DNA from: Haemonchus contortus
Lineage: Eukaryota; Nematoda; Chromadorea; Rhabditida; Trichostrongylidae
Assembly: GCA_000469685.2 (NCBI GenBank)
Contig: LS997565.1
Coordinates: forward strand, 49,259,501 to 49,323,500
Length of the DNA: 64,000 bases
Reading direction: 5' to 3'
Part shown: positions 1 through 11,400 of the stretch, in pieces
Numbering within the stretch: the stretch's first letter is position 1
How the letters are laid out: every line of letters begins with the position of its first letter
Program-made: the position numbers and the translations under genes
The notes under the pieces: model-generated
The model's database searches: none
Told to the model about the DNA's origin: nothing
What the model saw: only the letters and a program-made list of their open reading frames with translations

Positions 1-1645
1 TGGGAGGAATCCGTGCTGACAACGAGATAAAAGCTGGTTAGATATGAGAAAATCTCTTATCTTTTCACACACCAATCTTTCCATTATCTTACTGACTGAG
101 GAGGTGAGACACACAGGCCTATAATTTCTAAAATCGCTTTTACTCCCTCTCTTATGTATTGGCCTCACCAAGCCCAAACGCCAGATCAGAGGTACTGTTC
201 CTTTCAGAAGTATTCTGTTGAAAAGATGTGTGAGGGCGGGTGTAATACCTTCTGCAGCTTTATTGAGAAAAACGTAAGGTAGACCATCAAGTGACGTGGA
301 ACACCGAAGAGGAAGTTTCTTCAGGGTGCGAAAAACATTTTCATAGTTGAGATCCACCCAGTCTAGCGTTTTTTGAGGTTTAGCTACATCGCACGGAGTT
401 AGAATAGCGAGCTTTTTGTAAAACGTTCGGAAATATTCGGCAAAAACATCAGCTTTCTCGTGGTCAAAAGAACACACCGATCCCGAGGAGTTTGTGATAG
501 TCCCAATAGAAGAATATTCCTTCAGTCTGGCATTACAGTAACTCCAGAACCTTTTCACATTTTTGGAAGAAGCTATGTATTCTTCATATTTGAGACTGAG
601 TTTAGCTAGTTTCTTTTTGAGCAGGCGTGAGAGATAAAGGTAACGTGGGTTGTGTAGATGATTCCCACCTCTGACTAACTTTTGAATTCGATCCTCCACC
701 ACTTGCAAGTAGCGAGGAAGGTGGAAGGCTCACTCCCTGAGACTGGGATAAATCTAGAAATAAGAGAGAGGCAAAAATCTGCGAAAACGAAGTAGCACTC
801 ATCAATGGTCTCAATAGAGTCAAAAACACGTTGCCAATCTACTGCAAGAAGGTGGAGACATATAGTCCTATAGTCCCCTTTAGCAAAATCTATTCTCGGT
901 TTCCGAATGGCCTCGATTGTATTACCTGCTAATGAGAAGGTTACCATAGAATGATCGGAGGTAGAGAAAGGAGCTTGAACCGAGGGGCTAGTTATGAGGG
1001 AGGGATTGTTCGTAAGAACTAAGTCCAGAGTATTGCGGCCACGGGTAGGGTGCGAGACTGTTTGGCTGAAATTGTGACCCTGAACGAAGCGATAGAAGAG
1101 TAAACTCTGTCTACCAGGGCACCCGATTCCCAGGCCCCCAGACGAATGAGACCATGATATATCAACAAAGTTTAAATCACCAAGAATAATGAGAGGAGTC
1201 TGATTTTGACATAACTCTTCGAGATAAAGGATGAAATCTTCAAAACTATCGTTCTTACAGGGGCTTCTGAGGGGCTACGGTAACAGAGAACAACAATGCA
1301 CTCGGCGTTATCAAAAGAGATTCTTACTGTAACGCACTGCAGGTAGACAGAGAAATTAAGTGAGGATATGAGAGATGAAGGTATGTTTTCTCGGATGAGA
1401 GCTACCACCCCGCCCCCTGGGATATCCTCACCTCTATCACAACGGTACACGACATAGGGATGACCAGCTGATAGAGTACCATTGTTTATCTTATCAGGCT
1501 TACACCATGTCTCCGTCACGAAGAGGGCCGATGGACTGCGCGACAGAAGGTAGTGAAGATCGGGGAGCTTGTTGTTCAAAGAGCGGGCATTAAATAGGAA
1601 ACATTCACCGTGGGAAAAAACTATATGCTGATGAACTCGATCACG
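1..1645 (-). pseudogene. CR1-like LINE ORF2: endonuclease plus start of reverse transcriptase
   Basis: The start region near 1640-1560 reads NARSLNNKLPDLHYLL, the usual N-terminus of CR1 endonucleases. LFVTETWCKPD (about 1535-1500) holds the catalytic glutamate of the exonuclease-endonuclease-phosphatase fold, and GGGVVALIRE follows near 1430-1390. From about 600 to 1 the frame reads into the RT: LKYEEYIASSKNVKRFW, then SLDGLPYVFLNKA, then SDFRNYRPVCLTSSVSKIMERL and CQHGFLP at the very edge. Between 1270 and 600 the frame shifts at least twice, so this copy cannot make one polypeptide as read here. The fingers and palm catalytic motifs are beyond the window. Confidence 0.8.
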
Positions 1646-1669
1646 TTGGTCGGATTGAGGGGCCTGTCC

Positions 1670-2536
1670 CTATGGGGAGATGTTGGGAGACCTGGAAGTG
1701 CCGACGATGGATGCATCCATGGATCCAACCCCACTCCCTGATGAAACTTTCACTGACTCAGACAAGGAGGTGGGACTCCGCTGCGGCAGCTGTCTTGCAT
1801 TCTTCAACTGGCATATTTGGAGGTCCCTGACCACGTACTGGAGCTTTCCAACCTTCGCATTGGCCAAACCTGCCTGCTTGCGCAAGCTTCGGTCCAATTC
1901 CAGTTCCTCCACTGTGTAGTCTCTGCGGGCGTACGAATGAACGAAATGCTTTGTTAGGCTCTGTCGTCCCGATTTCATGTGCCGTAGTAGCCTGTCCTTC
2001 AAAGCAGGTGAGGGGAGCTCAATTTTTATTATACGGTCGCGCCCACCTTGATTCCTCGGCTTAACGGGCGGGTGACGATGAGCCGTTATTGTTCCTTTTG
2101 AGAATTCCTCGATAAGCTCATCATCACCAGAGGAGAGAATCACCTCTCGCAGAGCTTCCTGGTCGAATTTTCTCGTTGCAACCTCGTCAGCTTGTTCCCC
2201 TATTCCGACCCAGGTTATGCGCCTCAGTTTATCTTCGATTTTCTCACTATCAGCCTTCACTTTGACCAGGGTGGAGTAGAGAAGGTTTTGGTCCACTGGG
2301 CTTGAACTCTGCAGGCTGGTCACACGCTCCTCCAATGCATCAAGGCGAGATATGATTTCGCTCTGACGTCGGGTAACCTCCTCAATGCCGTCAGTTAATT
2401 TAGCAAGGGACGATGTCAGGGCCTTTTCGATTCGTTCGGCAGAGGAGGCGAACTGTTCCAACAACATATATGCCCAGAGAGGGAGATCTTTGTCCTGGTC
2501 CCTATCCGCCGTCTTGCTCTGTGATCCACGAGCCAT
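1670..2536 (-). CDS. CR1-like LINE ORF1 protein (coiled-coil, gag-like), 288 aa
   Basis: An open frame of 288 codons from the ATG at 2536 (MARGSQSK). The open frame runs further upstream to 2758, but that extension is hydrophobic and looks like translated leader. Residues about 25-90 are heptad-rich and charged (SAERIEKAL, LDALEERVTSLQ), a predicted coiled coil for trimerisation. The C-terminal half is basic (KPRNQGGRDRIIKIELP, then RKQAG), fitting RNA binding as in L1/CR1 ORF1 proteins. It lies directly upstream of the endonuclease ORF in the same orientation. Function is inferred from position and composition; I see no zinc knuckle. Confidence 0.7.
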   Translation of the reverse strand: MARGSQSKTADRDQDKDLPLWAYMLLEQFASSAERIEKALTSSLAKLTDGIEEVTRRQSEIISRLDALEERVTSLQSSSPVDQNLLYSTLVKVKADSEKIEDKLRRITWVGIGEQADEVATRKFDQEALREVILSSGDDELIEEFSKGTITAHRHPPVKPRNQGGRDRIIKIELPSPALKDRLLRHMKSGRQSLTKHFVHSYARRDYTVEELELDRSLRKQAGLANAKVGKLQYVVRDLQICQLKNARQLPQRSPTSLSESVKVSSGSGVGSMDASIVGTSRSPNISP

Positions 2537-2884
2537 CAAGAATCGATACAGGCGAAAAGTCGTCACAGAACTTAGGAGAGAAAAAAGGTAACCCCAGGAA
2601 AGGCAAAAGATCAGAGGAAACGGGGGAGGTAAGTAACAACTATGAAAGAATATTCCTAAAAATAATGAGATACAGATATTGAAAATGAATACCAAAAAAA
2701 GAATAAACAGGGAATGGCAAAAATCACAATAGAGAGAAGAATGAGAACGCCGCCACACACGACGAGTGACCGATGAAGAAAATGACTCAATGACAGGTGG
2801 CTGATGTATTCTAACTAATCAGATGAATCGGAACGTCTCTGACAAGCGTTTTACGGTATTAAAAAATAACAGGAGAGACAGCAT

Positions 2885-3265
2885 TCATTACTTAGCTAGG
2901 GCGCGGCTATCCTTACTATATATAAATCGCAAACGTCCGTTTGTCTGTTTTTCTGTCTGTTTGTCGTGTCTTATATGGTGCCGTTTGGAGATCAACTGAA
3001 ACAGCTCAGACAGGTTGGAACAAGTGGGAAATGAGGTTGGAACAAGTGGAGAATGAGCCGGGTTCTTTGGGTACACGTCTCCGCCCACTGGGGGCGGGGC
3101 TTGCGCGAATAGTGTAGCTCACCGGAATTCTGTTACTCCTTTGCTGCTGAGCCTAGAGAATTCAAATTCGGAAAAGATGCAGGCGGCAAGATGCGAAAAC
3201 TAATTGTGGGTGAGAGGTGTGGACTCCGCCCACTGGAGGCGGGCTTTCTCAAAAAATAGTCAATT
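2885..3265. repeat. Dispersed GC-box repeat, copy upstream of gene A
   Basis: Starts with CTTACTATATATAAATCGC and a run of GTCTGTTT units, then carries two GC palindromes (CCGCCCACTGGGGGCGGGGC near 3082 and CCGCCCACTGGAGGCGGG near 3226) about 145 bp apart. The same family recurs at 35780-36110 and as a tandem array at 49650-50920. The start resembles non-autonomous Helitron-like repeats of other invertebrates from memory, but no Helitron ends were identified. Confidence 0.5.
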
Positions 3266-3389
3266 CGGACCTAAGGAAGAACAGAAACTCAATCCACTTT
3301 TGATGAAACCGATTCTCACCACTGCACCACTAGGCATCTCACTCTAATTCCTATCCGAGTATTGCAGCTTTTGTTTACCTCCATAGCTC

Positions 3390-3930
3390 TATCCAAGTAG
3401 GTGTGTCTGATAAAAAAACATTAATTTCCTTCGGATATGAACTGAACCCGGGTATTGCATGTGCAGACGCCATTGGTCTCGACCGTCTTCCTTTATTCTA
3501 TATGATGGAACCATTTTTATTTCAACCCAAGAATTTTAGGATTAGTTATGATCATTGCATTATGAAAGTTACAATCTTATTGTTTACACTGGTCATTTTG
3601 TTGTTTGTATTCACATGTCTGCCTAACTACAATTTGTCGCAGTGGGCTGGCTACGAAATCACGAACAACTGGACAGCTGCATTTGTATCGGATGTTCCAC
3701 CGACGACGGTGTTTTTGCGGTGATTATCATGCCCGCCCACTGAAAACTTCCGTCTAATCACAGTATTGCGCCCTAGTGGGCATTGGGAGTTAGACAAGTT
3801 ACACTGATCACCATGAAAAACTGTAACCATAATCCATGCAGTAGACGTTGCTGTTCGTCAAGTAACAACAATGGCTTGCTTAAAGTCCATTTCGCTCACA
3901 TACATATATATGTAGAAAACAGTTCACATT
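3390..3930 (+). promoter_or_regulatory. 5' flank of gene A, conserved with flanks of B, C and D (cut off by an insertion)
   Basis: This block aligns with 24025-24586, 34765-35309 and 44860-45406, each just upstream of exon 1 of a sister gene. Two parts are best kept: about 3535-3690 (containing GTCTGCCTAACTACAA and GGCTGGCTACGAAATCA) and a proximal stretch at 3865-3912 (GTCCATTTCGCTCACATACA). In gene A it is separated from the ATG by a 4.5-kb insertion. It probably held the promoter. The 106-codon frame at 3403-3723 runs through it but is stopped in the C and D copies, so I do not call it a gene. Confidence 0.35.
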
Positions 3931-3989
3931 CTCCACGTTCGGTTTTCTTGAAACGTGGGCATTTTCCCATAATGTTCTATACTAATTTG

Positions 3990-4960
3990 CCGTACAGGTT
4001 TGTTAGCTGAACCGTTTTATTGGTCAACGTTTAAGATTGAGTCGTCGTCTTTAGGACCTGAAAATAATTCGAAGCTCATGATCTGTGACTGACCCAACCA
4101 AGCGTCCAAACGCGGTAGGCTAGTTGCAACAATTCCCGGAAACTCGAATCTTGAAAAGTCCCCAGCAAAATAATCAACCTTCTGCGGTTCCACCAGCATT
4201 ACTTCCCACTCTATATGAACAACAAGGGACCAATGATAGACCATCAATGATCGTTAGATAAGAATTATGCGGTGTTCCCAAAACCCACAGAAGCGAATGA
4301 TTGGCAAGAGTTTACTTGTTATGGCCAAGCACGGTTGTTAAGCTTTTTTAGGTCATTTCGGTTTTTAAGCTTACGATTACAATACGCGGATACAATACGC
4401 TTCAGTATCTTTCTAGCACCGACCTCATTCTCGTAGGCTAGAATTTTGCATTTAATATCAAAATCTTTGCCTCTATGTCTTTCTAATCGATACCTCCATA
4501 TTTGCGTGAATAGGCTCTCTTTCCTTTAACCTGCTAAATGTTCTTTGACGCGTGTGCCCAGCATCCTTCCCGTCTCACCAATATATACTTGGTCACGGGC
4601 TGAACACTGAAGTTGATAACGCTGTGTACAATATCCGTCTTTTTCAGAAGGACAAATAACGCAGTTATCCGTTACTCACGCACGGTCGTACAGCCTATTG
4701 CAAACTAGTTGACGCTTGATATTGTCTCCTGCTACAAGACAACATCATTTTCCAAATCTGCAAGTGCTATGCGTTGTCGGAATTCTGCGCTAATTTTGTC
4801 TGAAATATAAGGAAGTCGGAGATACACCATAGTCTCGGGATTTCTTGGGAACTGCCTTTGTGAGCCTGATCTCCCGTGTGTCCCATAACCATTCAACTTT
4901 GCAATCTCGGACGCCAGTTTTCGTGACTGCTCCCGTTCCACTTCGCCATTACAAGCTCAC
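3990..4960 (-). pseudogene. Penelope-like polyprotein C-terminus: end of RT and GIY-YIG endonuclease, broken
   Basis: Minus strand. Around 4945-4735 the frame reads ETMVYLRLPYISDKISAEF, typical of the stretch just after the Penelope RT domain, then IKRQLVCNRLYDRAC. Around 4615-4535 it reads CSARDQVYIGETGRMLGTR followed by VKEHLAG, the GIY-YIG nuclease signature of EN+ Penelope-like elements (Y-I-G, arginine and E-H all visible). Stops and frame changes between these blocks show the copy is dead. The nuclease would nick target DNA for target-primed reverse transcription. Confidence 0.7.
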
Positions 4961-5455
4961 AAGTTCTGTACATATTAGGATTAAGTGCACATTTTACAGC
5001 AGCATCAGCTGATAAATTGAATGTACACTATGCAACTTTATGTGCCACTATGGTTTCAAGTTGAAGTCTAATGCAGAACAAACTTTTTCCTTTATACTTG
5101 CAAACATTATATTGTATTATACGGAACATTTGTAGCAAAAAATTGGCGCTATAATGACTTGTTTACGCATTGACTATGGCAGCAATGCGGAAAACTACGG
5201 TACTTTTTCCGGCTAGACGCGCAGAAGTGTTTTCGTAGACTGTTATTCCATCATAATCTCTAAAACCTTGGCTAATTAAATGAGTAATGCAACTGGAATG
5301 CGGAAGTTCAGCTAACATATTTTGTCTGGAGGATTTGAGTTGATAATATTCGTTTCGCACTCTGTACACGAATTCTTACGCTAACCATTAGCTGATATTT
5401 GACAAGCTGCAAAAGTGATGCCAAGACATTTGCAACGTTGATAATTGTTTCGATT

Positions 5456-6544
5456 AAATAATATTTCGCAGCCCTTCGCCGTACAGGTGTGTTAAAATGG
5501 AACCGCTCTATTACGTCGACGTTTCGACTAACTCGTCATCTTCTGGGATCTGAATGTAGTTCGGATTTACCCGTGGTCGGGTAAACCACAGATCTGGAGA
5601 TCCGGGAGTTGTTGCAACTGGTCCAGCGCGTTTGGGCGCGCTGGACCAGTTGCAACAACTCCCAGAAACTCGGACCCCGAAACATCCCAGCCAAGAAACC
5701 AACCTTCTCCTCTTCCACCAGCGCTGTCGTCCCATTGTACTCCATGAACAACAGGGGAACAATGAGACACCATTGATGATCGTGAGATATGAGTTACGCG
5801 GTGATCTCAAAGCCCACAAAAGGGAATGAAAGGTAGAAGCTCACTCGTTATCGCATGCATTCATTTCGGTTGTTCAGCTTAGGATTCTTCTCGCGGATGA
5901 TAACGCTTCCAATATCGTCCTGGCACCGATTTCACGATCTCATTCTCGTTGGCTAGGATTTTACACTTGATATCAGAGTCTTCGCCCTGATGTCATTCTA
6001 ATCGATGCCTCCAAAGTTGGGGGAATAGGCTTCCTTGCTTTTAACCTGCTAGATGTTCTTTGACGCGAATGCCCAGCAGCCTTCCCGTCTCACCAATATA
6101 AATTTCGTCGCAGGCTGAAGTTGGTATACCTTCCCTCACTGTGTGCGATCTCTATTCCTTCCGAACGGACAAACAACGCAATTATTTGTTGTATATGCAC
6201 GATCATAGAGTCTGTTGGGATCAGAAGACGTTTGATATTCTCCTTTGGTACGTTTATCAAAACAACATTATTAGCTAAATCACTCGCACAATGCATTCTC
6301 GTATTTCTGTGCGTTTTTTTTCTGATATAAACGGAAGTTGCAGATGCACTACATGTTTCGGCGTCCGAGTTTCTGGGAGTTGTTGCTATTCGCCCTGCGC
6401 GTTTGGGCGCTTGGTCGCGTAAGCCGCAGATCAAGAGCTCCAACTACTTTCAGGTCCCTGAAGACGACGAGTTAGTCGAAGCGTCAACCAAATGAACGGT
6501 TCCTTCTTAACAAACCTGTACGGCAAAAAACTGTGAAATATTAT
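5456..6544 (-). mobile_element. Second Penelope-like copy nested in the first, with inverted ends
   Basis: Both ends carry the same sequence in opposite orientation: ATAATATTTC, then GCCGTACAGG, at 5456-5490, and its complement at 6514-6544. The inverted similarity continues for about 165 bp. The interior is homologous to 3990-4740. Near 6115-6040 the minus strand reads SACDEIYIGETGRLLGIR then VKEHLAG, a second GIY-YIG motif. Upstream it reads DLANNVVLINVPKENIKRLL. Only the 3' part of an element is present. Confidence 0.65.
5604..5663. repeat. Perfect 27-bp hairpin inside the nested Penelope-like copy
   Basis: Arms 5604-5630 and 5637-5663 are exact reverse complements (starting GGGAGTTGTTGCAACTGG) around the 6-nt loop TTTGGG. 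It probably marks the point where the inverted terminal piece was joined to the element body. Confidence 0.9.
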
Positions 6545-7059
6545 GGCCCAGGTTTCGAGAAGGCCGAACGTAAAAAGTTTTGATTGGAAATTTCTTCATG
6601 TCTTGTTTGCGATTGTCAGCGAGGGTGAGGGTGAGATTGAAAAGGGGGTGGGGGAAACTATTTTGTGATATTTATTCTAAAACAAGCTCTCCTAAAATGA
6701 CTCGATGAATATGTTCAAAATCTTTTTCCTTTCTTGCCCGTTTTCTCCTTCTGACCCTCTGACACTTTTGAAAGCTTAGCTTTTTTCCCTCAGGAGCTTT
6801 CTAATCAGTGCCACTTTCCATACCATCCTATTAGGATCGTTTTGGAGGAGGATTTCCGGAACATAAGAACATTTCGTCTCAGCAATCAACCCTAAATTTT
6901 CTTCGTTTATTTTCATCACCTAACTTGACCAAGTTTCTTAGGTGGGGAAATAAGTTCGTAAGGTTTCTATATTTCTTCATTTTACGTTAATCTTTTTACT
7001 ATTTGGAAGATGTATGCTTTTCATCCGATAAAGCTCTTTCTGATCTACAAATCGCTACT

Positions 7060-7770
7060 AGTAGTTCAATTTACGAGTACTACTTAGGCCATGAAATGGA
7101 ATATCGAGGAGGAAAAAATCAACATTTTTTATACCTACTCCTCTTGGCTTCCTACCCAGGCTGGAAAACTGTAACAGCAGCTCGGGACATCTGCGACGCC
7201 TACGGATAAGATGTCTTAAGCGAGTCCGCAGCACGGAAATTGTTTCCAAAACCCAATTGCTGCGCTTTTAACGTCGAGCTCCGCAACAGGGTAAAAGTGA
7301 ACGTACACTATGCGACTGAAAAGAGGTGTCGACAATGCAGCTCCACTCGTACTCCACTTGTATACAGGCTGCGAAATGTTAATCGAGAGTAAAAGTTGTC
7401 AGCAATCTCGGAGGCTAAGTTAATCCACAATGAATGTTACTTGGGCTATGCCGAGATTTACAGTCGGTAATGGAATGTCCCGAAAAGCCGTCATTGGTGA
7501 GGACAAAGCACGCTTTACGACAACTCTATTTCCCTGGTTGTGGCAGAGCCGCATTTTAGACGCCTGATTGAAAGGTCTCCTAGTATCCGCCGTATGTCAT
7601 ACCTGAAAACTACTGTCTTCTCCGTTCTCCCTGGGACCATGTGACAGGTTACCTTTGACGTCGAAGAGAACCACAGGAGCTTGCTCAACAATCTCTTGAA
7701 TACTAGACTGAGCGATCGTCTAAAGGTGGGGCAAGGTTGTAGACAGCGGCGTCGATCAACTGATTGATAT
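7060..7770 (+). pseudogene. Degenerate mariner-type transposase N-terminal fragment
   Basis: The plus strand reads GGKNQHFLYLLLLASYPGW then KTVTAARDICDAYG, a stop, then DVLSESAARKLFPK. This follows the first helix-turn-helix of mariner transposases (basic start, L-L-Y/L, A-A-R-x-I-C, then S-E-S/R-x-x-R-x-W/L-F). Further on VVAEPHFRRLIERSPSIRRM resembles the second helix-turn-helix. The DDD catalytic domain is not recognisable. It lies inside the Penelope-like insertion, so it jumped there or was carried along. Confidence 0.4.
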
Positions 7771-8446
7771 AATCAGTGATTTATTTCAAATAAAAGTAGT
7801 TTTAAAAGTCGTTTGTTTTCTACGAACCTATTCCTCAACCTAACACATGACTTCACTACTTACCTTTAAGTAGCTATTATTCCTTAAGAAAAAGTTCTTG
7901 CTTCGCCTCCTTCTTTTCAATCCTCGCGAAGTTGAGACCTCCGACCCTTCCTTTTGCATGTTGCAATTTTGAAAGCGGTCACAAAGACGCGTTGATGCAT
8001 GCTCCACGGACCTATAATGCTAACTCCTTCCAAGTTCTCTAGCATAGGACTTTCCACTTCTTATAATTCTTTCGGTGATTTTCCGACTACTCCTAGCTCT
8101 CCTTTTTTTATGCTCGAGAGTTGATGAAACAATGTGATAAAGAATTGATATACTTCTCGGTCTGCTTCTGCTCTGCCACTTCTCGTCGTGCTAAGAACAT
8201 CTTGCTTCTCGCAAAGTTTGCTCACCCTGGAGCTGTAAATGTGCAATTATTCGTAATATGTATAAAACAGCGACAGGAGTTTGTACAGGCGAAGTGGAAC
8301 GGGGGGAGTCATGTAAACTAGCATCCCAGATTGCAAAGTTGAATGGTTGAGGCGACGATCGAGTCGATTCTTAACCAATAAAGCGGTTCAGCTAGCAAGC
8401 CTGTATGGCAAAACAGTATAGAACATTACAGTTCACATTTTTCAGA

Positions 8447-11400
8447 ATGTATCCTGAAAGCAAGCCAGTTCCCTATCACGTGCTGCATATGCTGATGCCT
8501 ATTATCGCTTTTTTAGGAAACGGAGCCATTGTTTATGTGACAATACGTTCGAAGTGAGAATTTCAAAGAAAAAAACTAAATTGCTTAAAGTTATTTTAAG
8601 CGCATTGATATATCGCCTTTGTTAACTGTTCTATTTAAGAGTATTGCGGAGTCCGTGCAACATGCTTATTGCTCTGGTATCTCTCAGCGACATGGTACTA
8701 GTCTGTTCTCAAGTTACTGCTACTGTCCTTCATAATATGTTGGTTTTGTGTGAAAATACATTTTGAAAAAGAGTACTTCAAAGTGCCGTTTTGGTCACAA
8801 GGAACCATTACATTTCCTTGTAACTGGGTGTGCTAAACCCCTGCGTTGTTCCCCATCATTGTCTCAATTACTGACCACAAATAGTTCTTGCGATTTTTGA
8901 TCGACTTTCTTTCACTCTTTACGGAAATCTCATGTATAATAGACTGGTCGTAGTTTTTGTGGAGCTCTGTTAGAAAAGCCCCATTAGTTCGTTGAAAAAC
9001 GTGAGGAGAATGTATAGTTATCCCCTGGAAAGGTTAGAATTCTTAGTGAAAGGCGACGGTAGTCGCGCCGAATCTACTGCCGGACCCATGCGAATTCGGG
9101 GAAAAGTACGTCCCGGTGAAGTTTTTTCGGCTCGAGAATTTCTGCTCTTCCTTATGTTTTCACTTGCAGTGTTCAAAGTGAGACAGTTTCCCTGCCTACC
9201 TGCGCTTTCATTCAACTGCCTTCAACGTTTGCAGCAGGTACATCACCAATGTTTTTACTTGCAACCGCCATTGACCGAAGACTCTGCGTTATGTCATCTT
9301 AGTGAGTTTTTGAGAACTTTATCATTCTTAATTGTGATGTTTACTCTTTGCAATATGTAACTGTGCTTCTACGGTGCCCCTTTTTCTGTTATTCAAAAGC
9401 AGGGAGAGAAGATTCCGTTTTTATTTGAAAGTTGAGCACGTTCTCGAAAGAGAGGAAATGTGTTAGACTCATCGACGATGTTCTGATAGCTTCTAAAAAT
9501 ATTGAGGACTCTCCGGTGCGTGTCGCGTACGGGGCTCTGTTCGACATGGTTTCAAAGTGTTAAAAACATGTTGTTGTTGAAGTAAAAACATGTTTTTGGT
9601 CTACTCAGCTGGCGGAGTTTTGTAAAAAAATTTCATTTCATACGAGGTTTCAAGAATCGGGATAAAACGAAGCAGAACAACTTCGCACTACACACTCGAA
9701 AGTGTCTATAAGAGTAAAGAGCTTGAGAACATAAACAAACTACTACAACTCCTAACAACCTCCTCAAGCACAACAAGCCCTTAAGGAATACAGTTAAACG
9801 CTCAGAACCCAGTAAAAATAGTTACATATGTATTATTGAAGCAAACAGTATTAAAATAACTTCGATCGAGGAGTATCTACTACTTTCGGCAATGGGCCAA
9901 GAAGGACGCGCGCCAAAGAGCTCCCAATGTTTTTAGATGCGATCCAGTGCATGATAAAAATAGTTTCTGTACCGTTGTACACACCCAAAAGTTGACCAGT
10001 TTCAACAGTCATGATAGCCTAACCATTATTAATGGAGCGGTAGGACGTCGGCGATCAGTATTCGTATTTCACACAACAAGGCAAATGAAGGCAAATAATC
10101 TCATAATCTCGGATACCACCCCCCCCCCCCTTTTTACAACTTTTTTTATGGACAGTTTCTTGTAATTTGCATTGTCTCGCTTTGTTTTTTGCGCTCTTAC
10201 GCACCATTACTTCTATTACTTCACCTAAGCATGATACCTTAGGCTTATCTGAAACTGAGCCCTTAAGTCATTTCTTTGGAACCTACATAAATAAACTTAA
10301 TCCAATTACAGTGACCATATTCATTTCAGCACCGCAATGGTAACTTCCTACCGGAAATATTATCTCGCTGCGCAGATCCTGCCGGGATGTATACTAGGAA
10401 CTGCTTTGGGAGTAGCTGTCTTGATAAATATGAAGACTGAAGAGTATGTCGATCTAATATATTTTGTGCTCATCAACATTAACCTGCACCATTGAAGCTG
10501 CAAACTTAGCCTATTTTGCACGGAAGCAACCTATTCCAATTCTGGAAAGAAAGCTTTGTTCATATTTTTCTTGTAAATTGCAGGCAGGTCATATGCACTT
10601 TGTCGACACCTATGATGGGACCGATTAGCAGTGTGTATACTAAATCACTTATGATAGTATGCATTGTGATTCTGCTATGTAATGCGTCCTTAATACTCTT
10701 TTTAAGGAAACAACGAATAAGTAGGTGTTTTAAGTTTATGTTTGTAACAAGCCATGTCTTACAGTAGCGATTTAGCACAGTCCCTTGATAGTCGGTGTAC
10801 CCTTGATAGTCGATAATCAGTGTCATTTCAGGCAGCGAAACGGTGAGGAGCGTCAATCGCTCCGTACTTGTTATTTGTATGACTGTCGTGCTTGGGTATT
10901 TCAGCGCAATGGTCATCTTCTCTATGAGAGAAGTGCTGAATCTAGACGTTGATTTGGTGAACTGGGGAATATTAGCAGGGCTATTTATTAGTTTGGCATA
11001 TTGTCTCAATTTTTTCGTCTACTACATTATCAGGTTTGTTTATTAGTGGATATCGAAAACAGGTCCTCCCAGTTTCTCGTTATTTAAGTTGCCCTATCGG
11101 CGTGTGGAGTACGTATGGCTTTGAGTTGGGTAACGATGTTGTGGGACTTTATTTCTTAGATGGCTTCGCATGTTAAGGAGGCAGCAAAGGGTACCAAACA
11201 GTAACCGCTAAGAAAGGGGAGGTTTGCAATCACTTGATGTAGGGCATCCATATACACCAACCCCGAGCGTCACTGTGAAAGTCGTCCTACAGTGTGTGAT
11301 GGAAATTCTGGAAATGACTCGAGGTGGGTTCCGAGGAGACGAGGTGCGTGGTCCTGGAATGACCAGGTGCAGAAGTTTTAAGGAAGAGGAAAGTCGCCTG

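Larger units (their letters stand above)
1..2760 (-). mobile_element. CR1-like non-LTR retrotransposon, 5' portion, cut by window start
   Basis: Reading the minus strand from about 2760 down to 1 gives the order expected of a CR1-clade LINE: a coiled-coil ORF1, then an ORF2 with an apurinic endonuclease followed by the start of a reverse transcriptase. The RT is still in its N-terminal third at base 1, so the catalytic and 3' parts lie outside the window. ORF1 is open. ORF2 has a few frame breaks (near 1200-1270 and again before 600), so this copy is probably dead but fairly young. The 5' untranslated part probably ends around 2760-2880; no target duplication can be defined because the other end is missing. 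Confidence 0.85.
3931..8427. mobile_element. Penelope-like retroelement insertion (composite, nested) with 12-bp target duplication
   Basis: The host 12-mer ACAGTTCACATT occurs at 3919-3930 and again at 8428-8439, exactly flanking this stretch, so the empty site can be read by comparison with genes C and D. Inside is a 40-nt extension (3931-3970), then a 54-nt terminal repeat (3971-4024) found inverted at 8374-8427 with 48 of 54 bases matching. The left part carries a minus-strand GIY-YIG frame. The right end (8290-8345, plus) repeats the region just upstream of that domain in opposite orientation. Inverted terminal repeats, a one-sided tail and a variable target duplication are hallmarks of Penelope-like elements. 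A second, nested copy (5456-6544) and a mariner piece lie inside. All frames are broken. Confidence 0.7.

Noticed and set aside
8739..8760. Alternative donor after TTG at the end of exon 2 (TTG|GTTTTG)
   Set aside because: It would break the frame into exon 3, and in gene B it would read through a stop. AT|GTTGGT or AT|GTAGGT closes the frame in all four genes.
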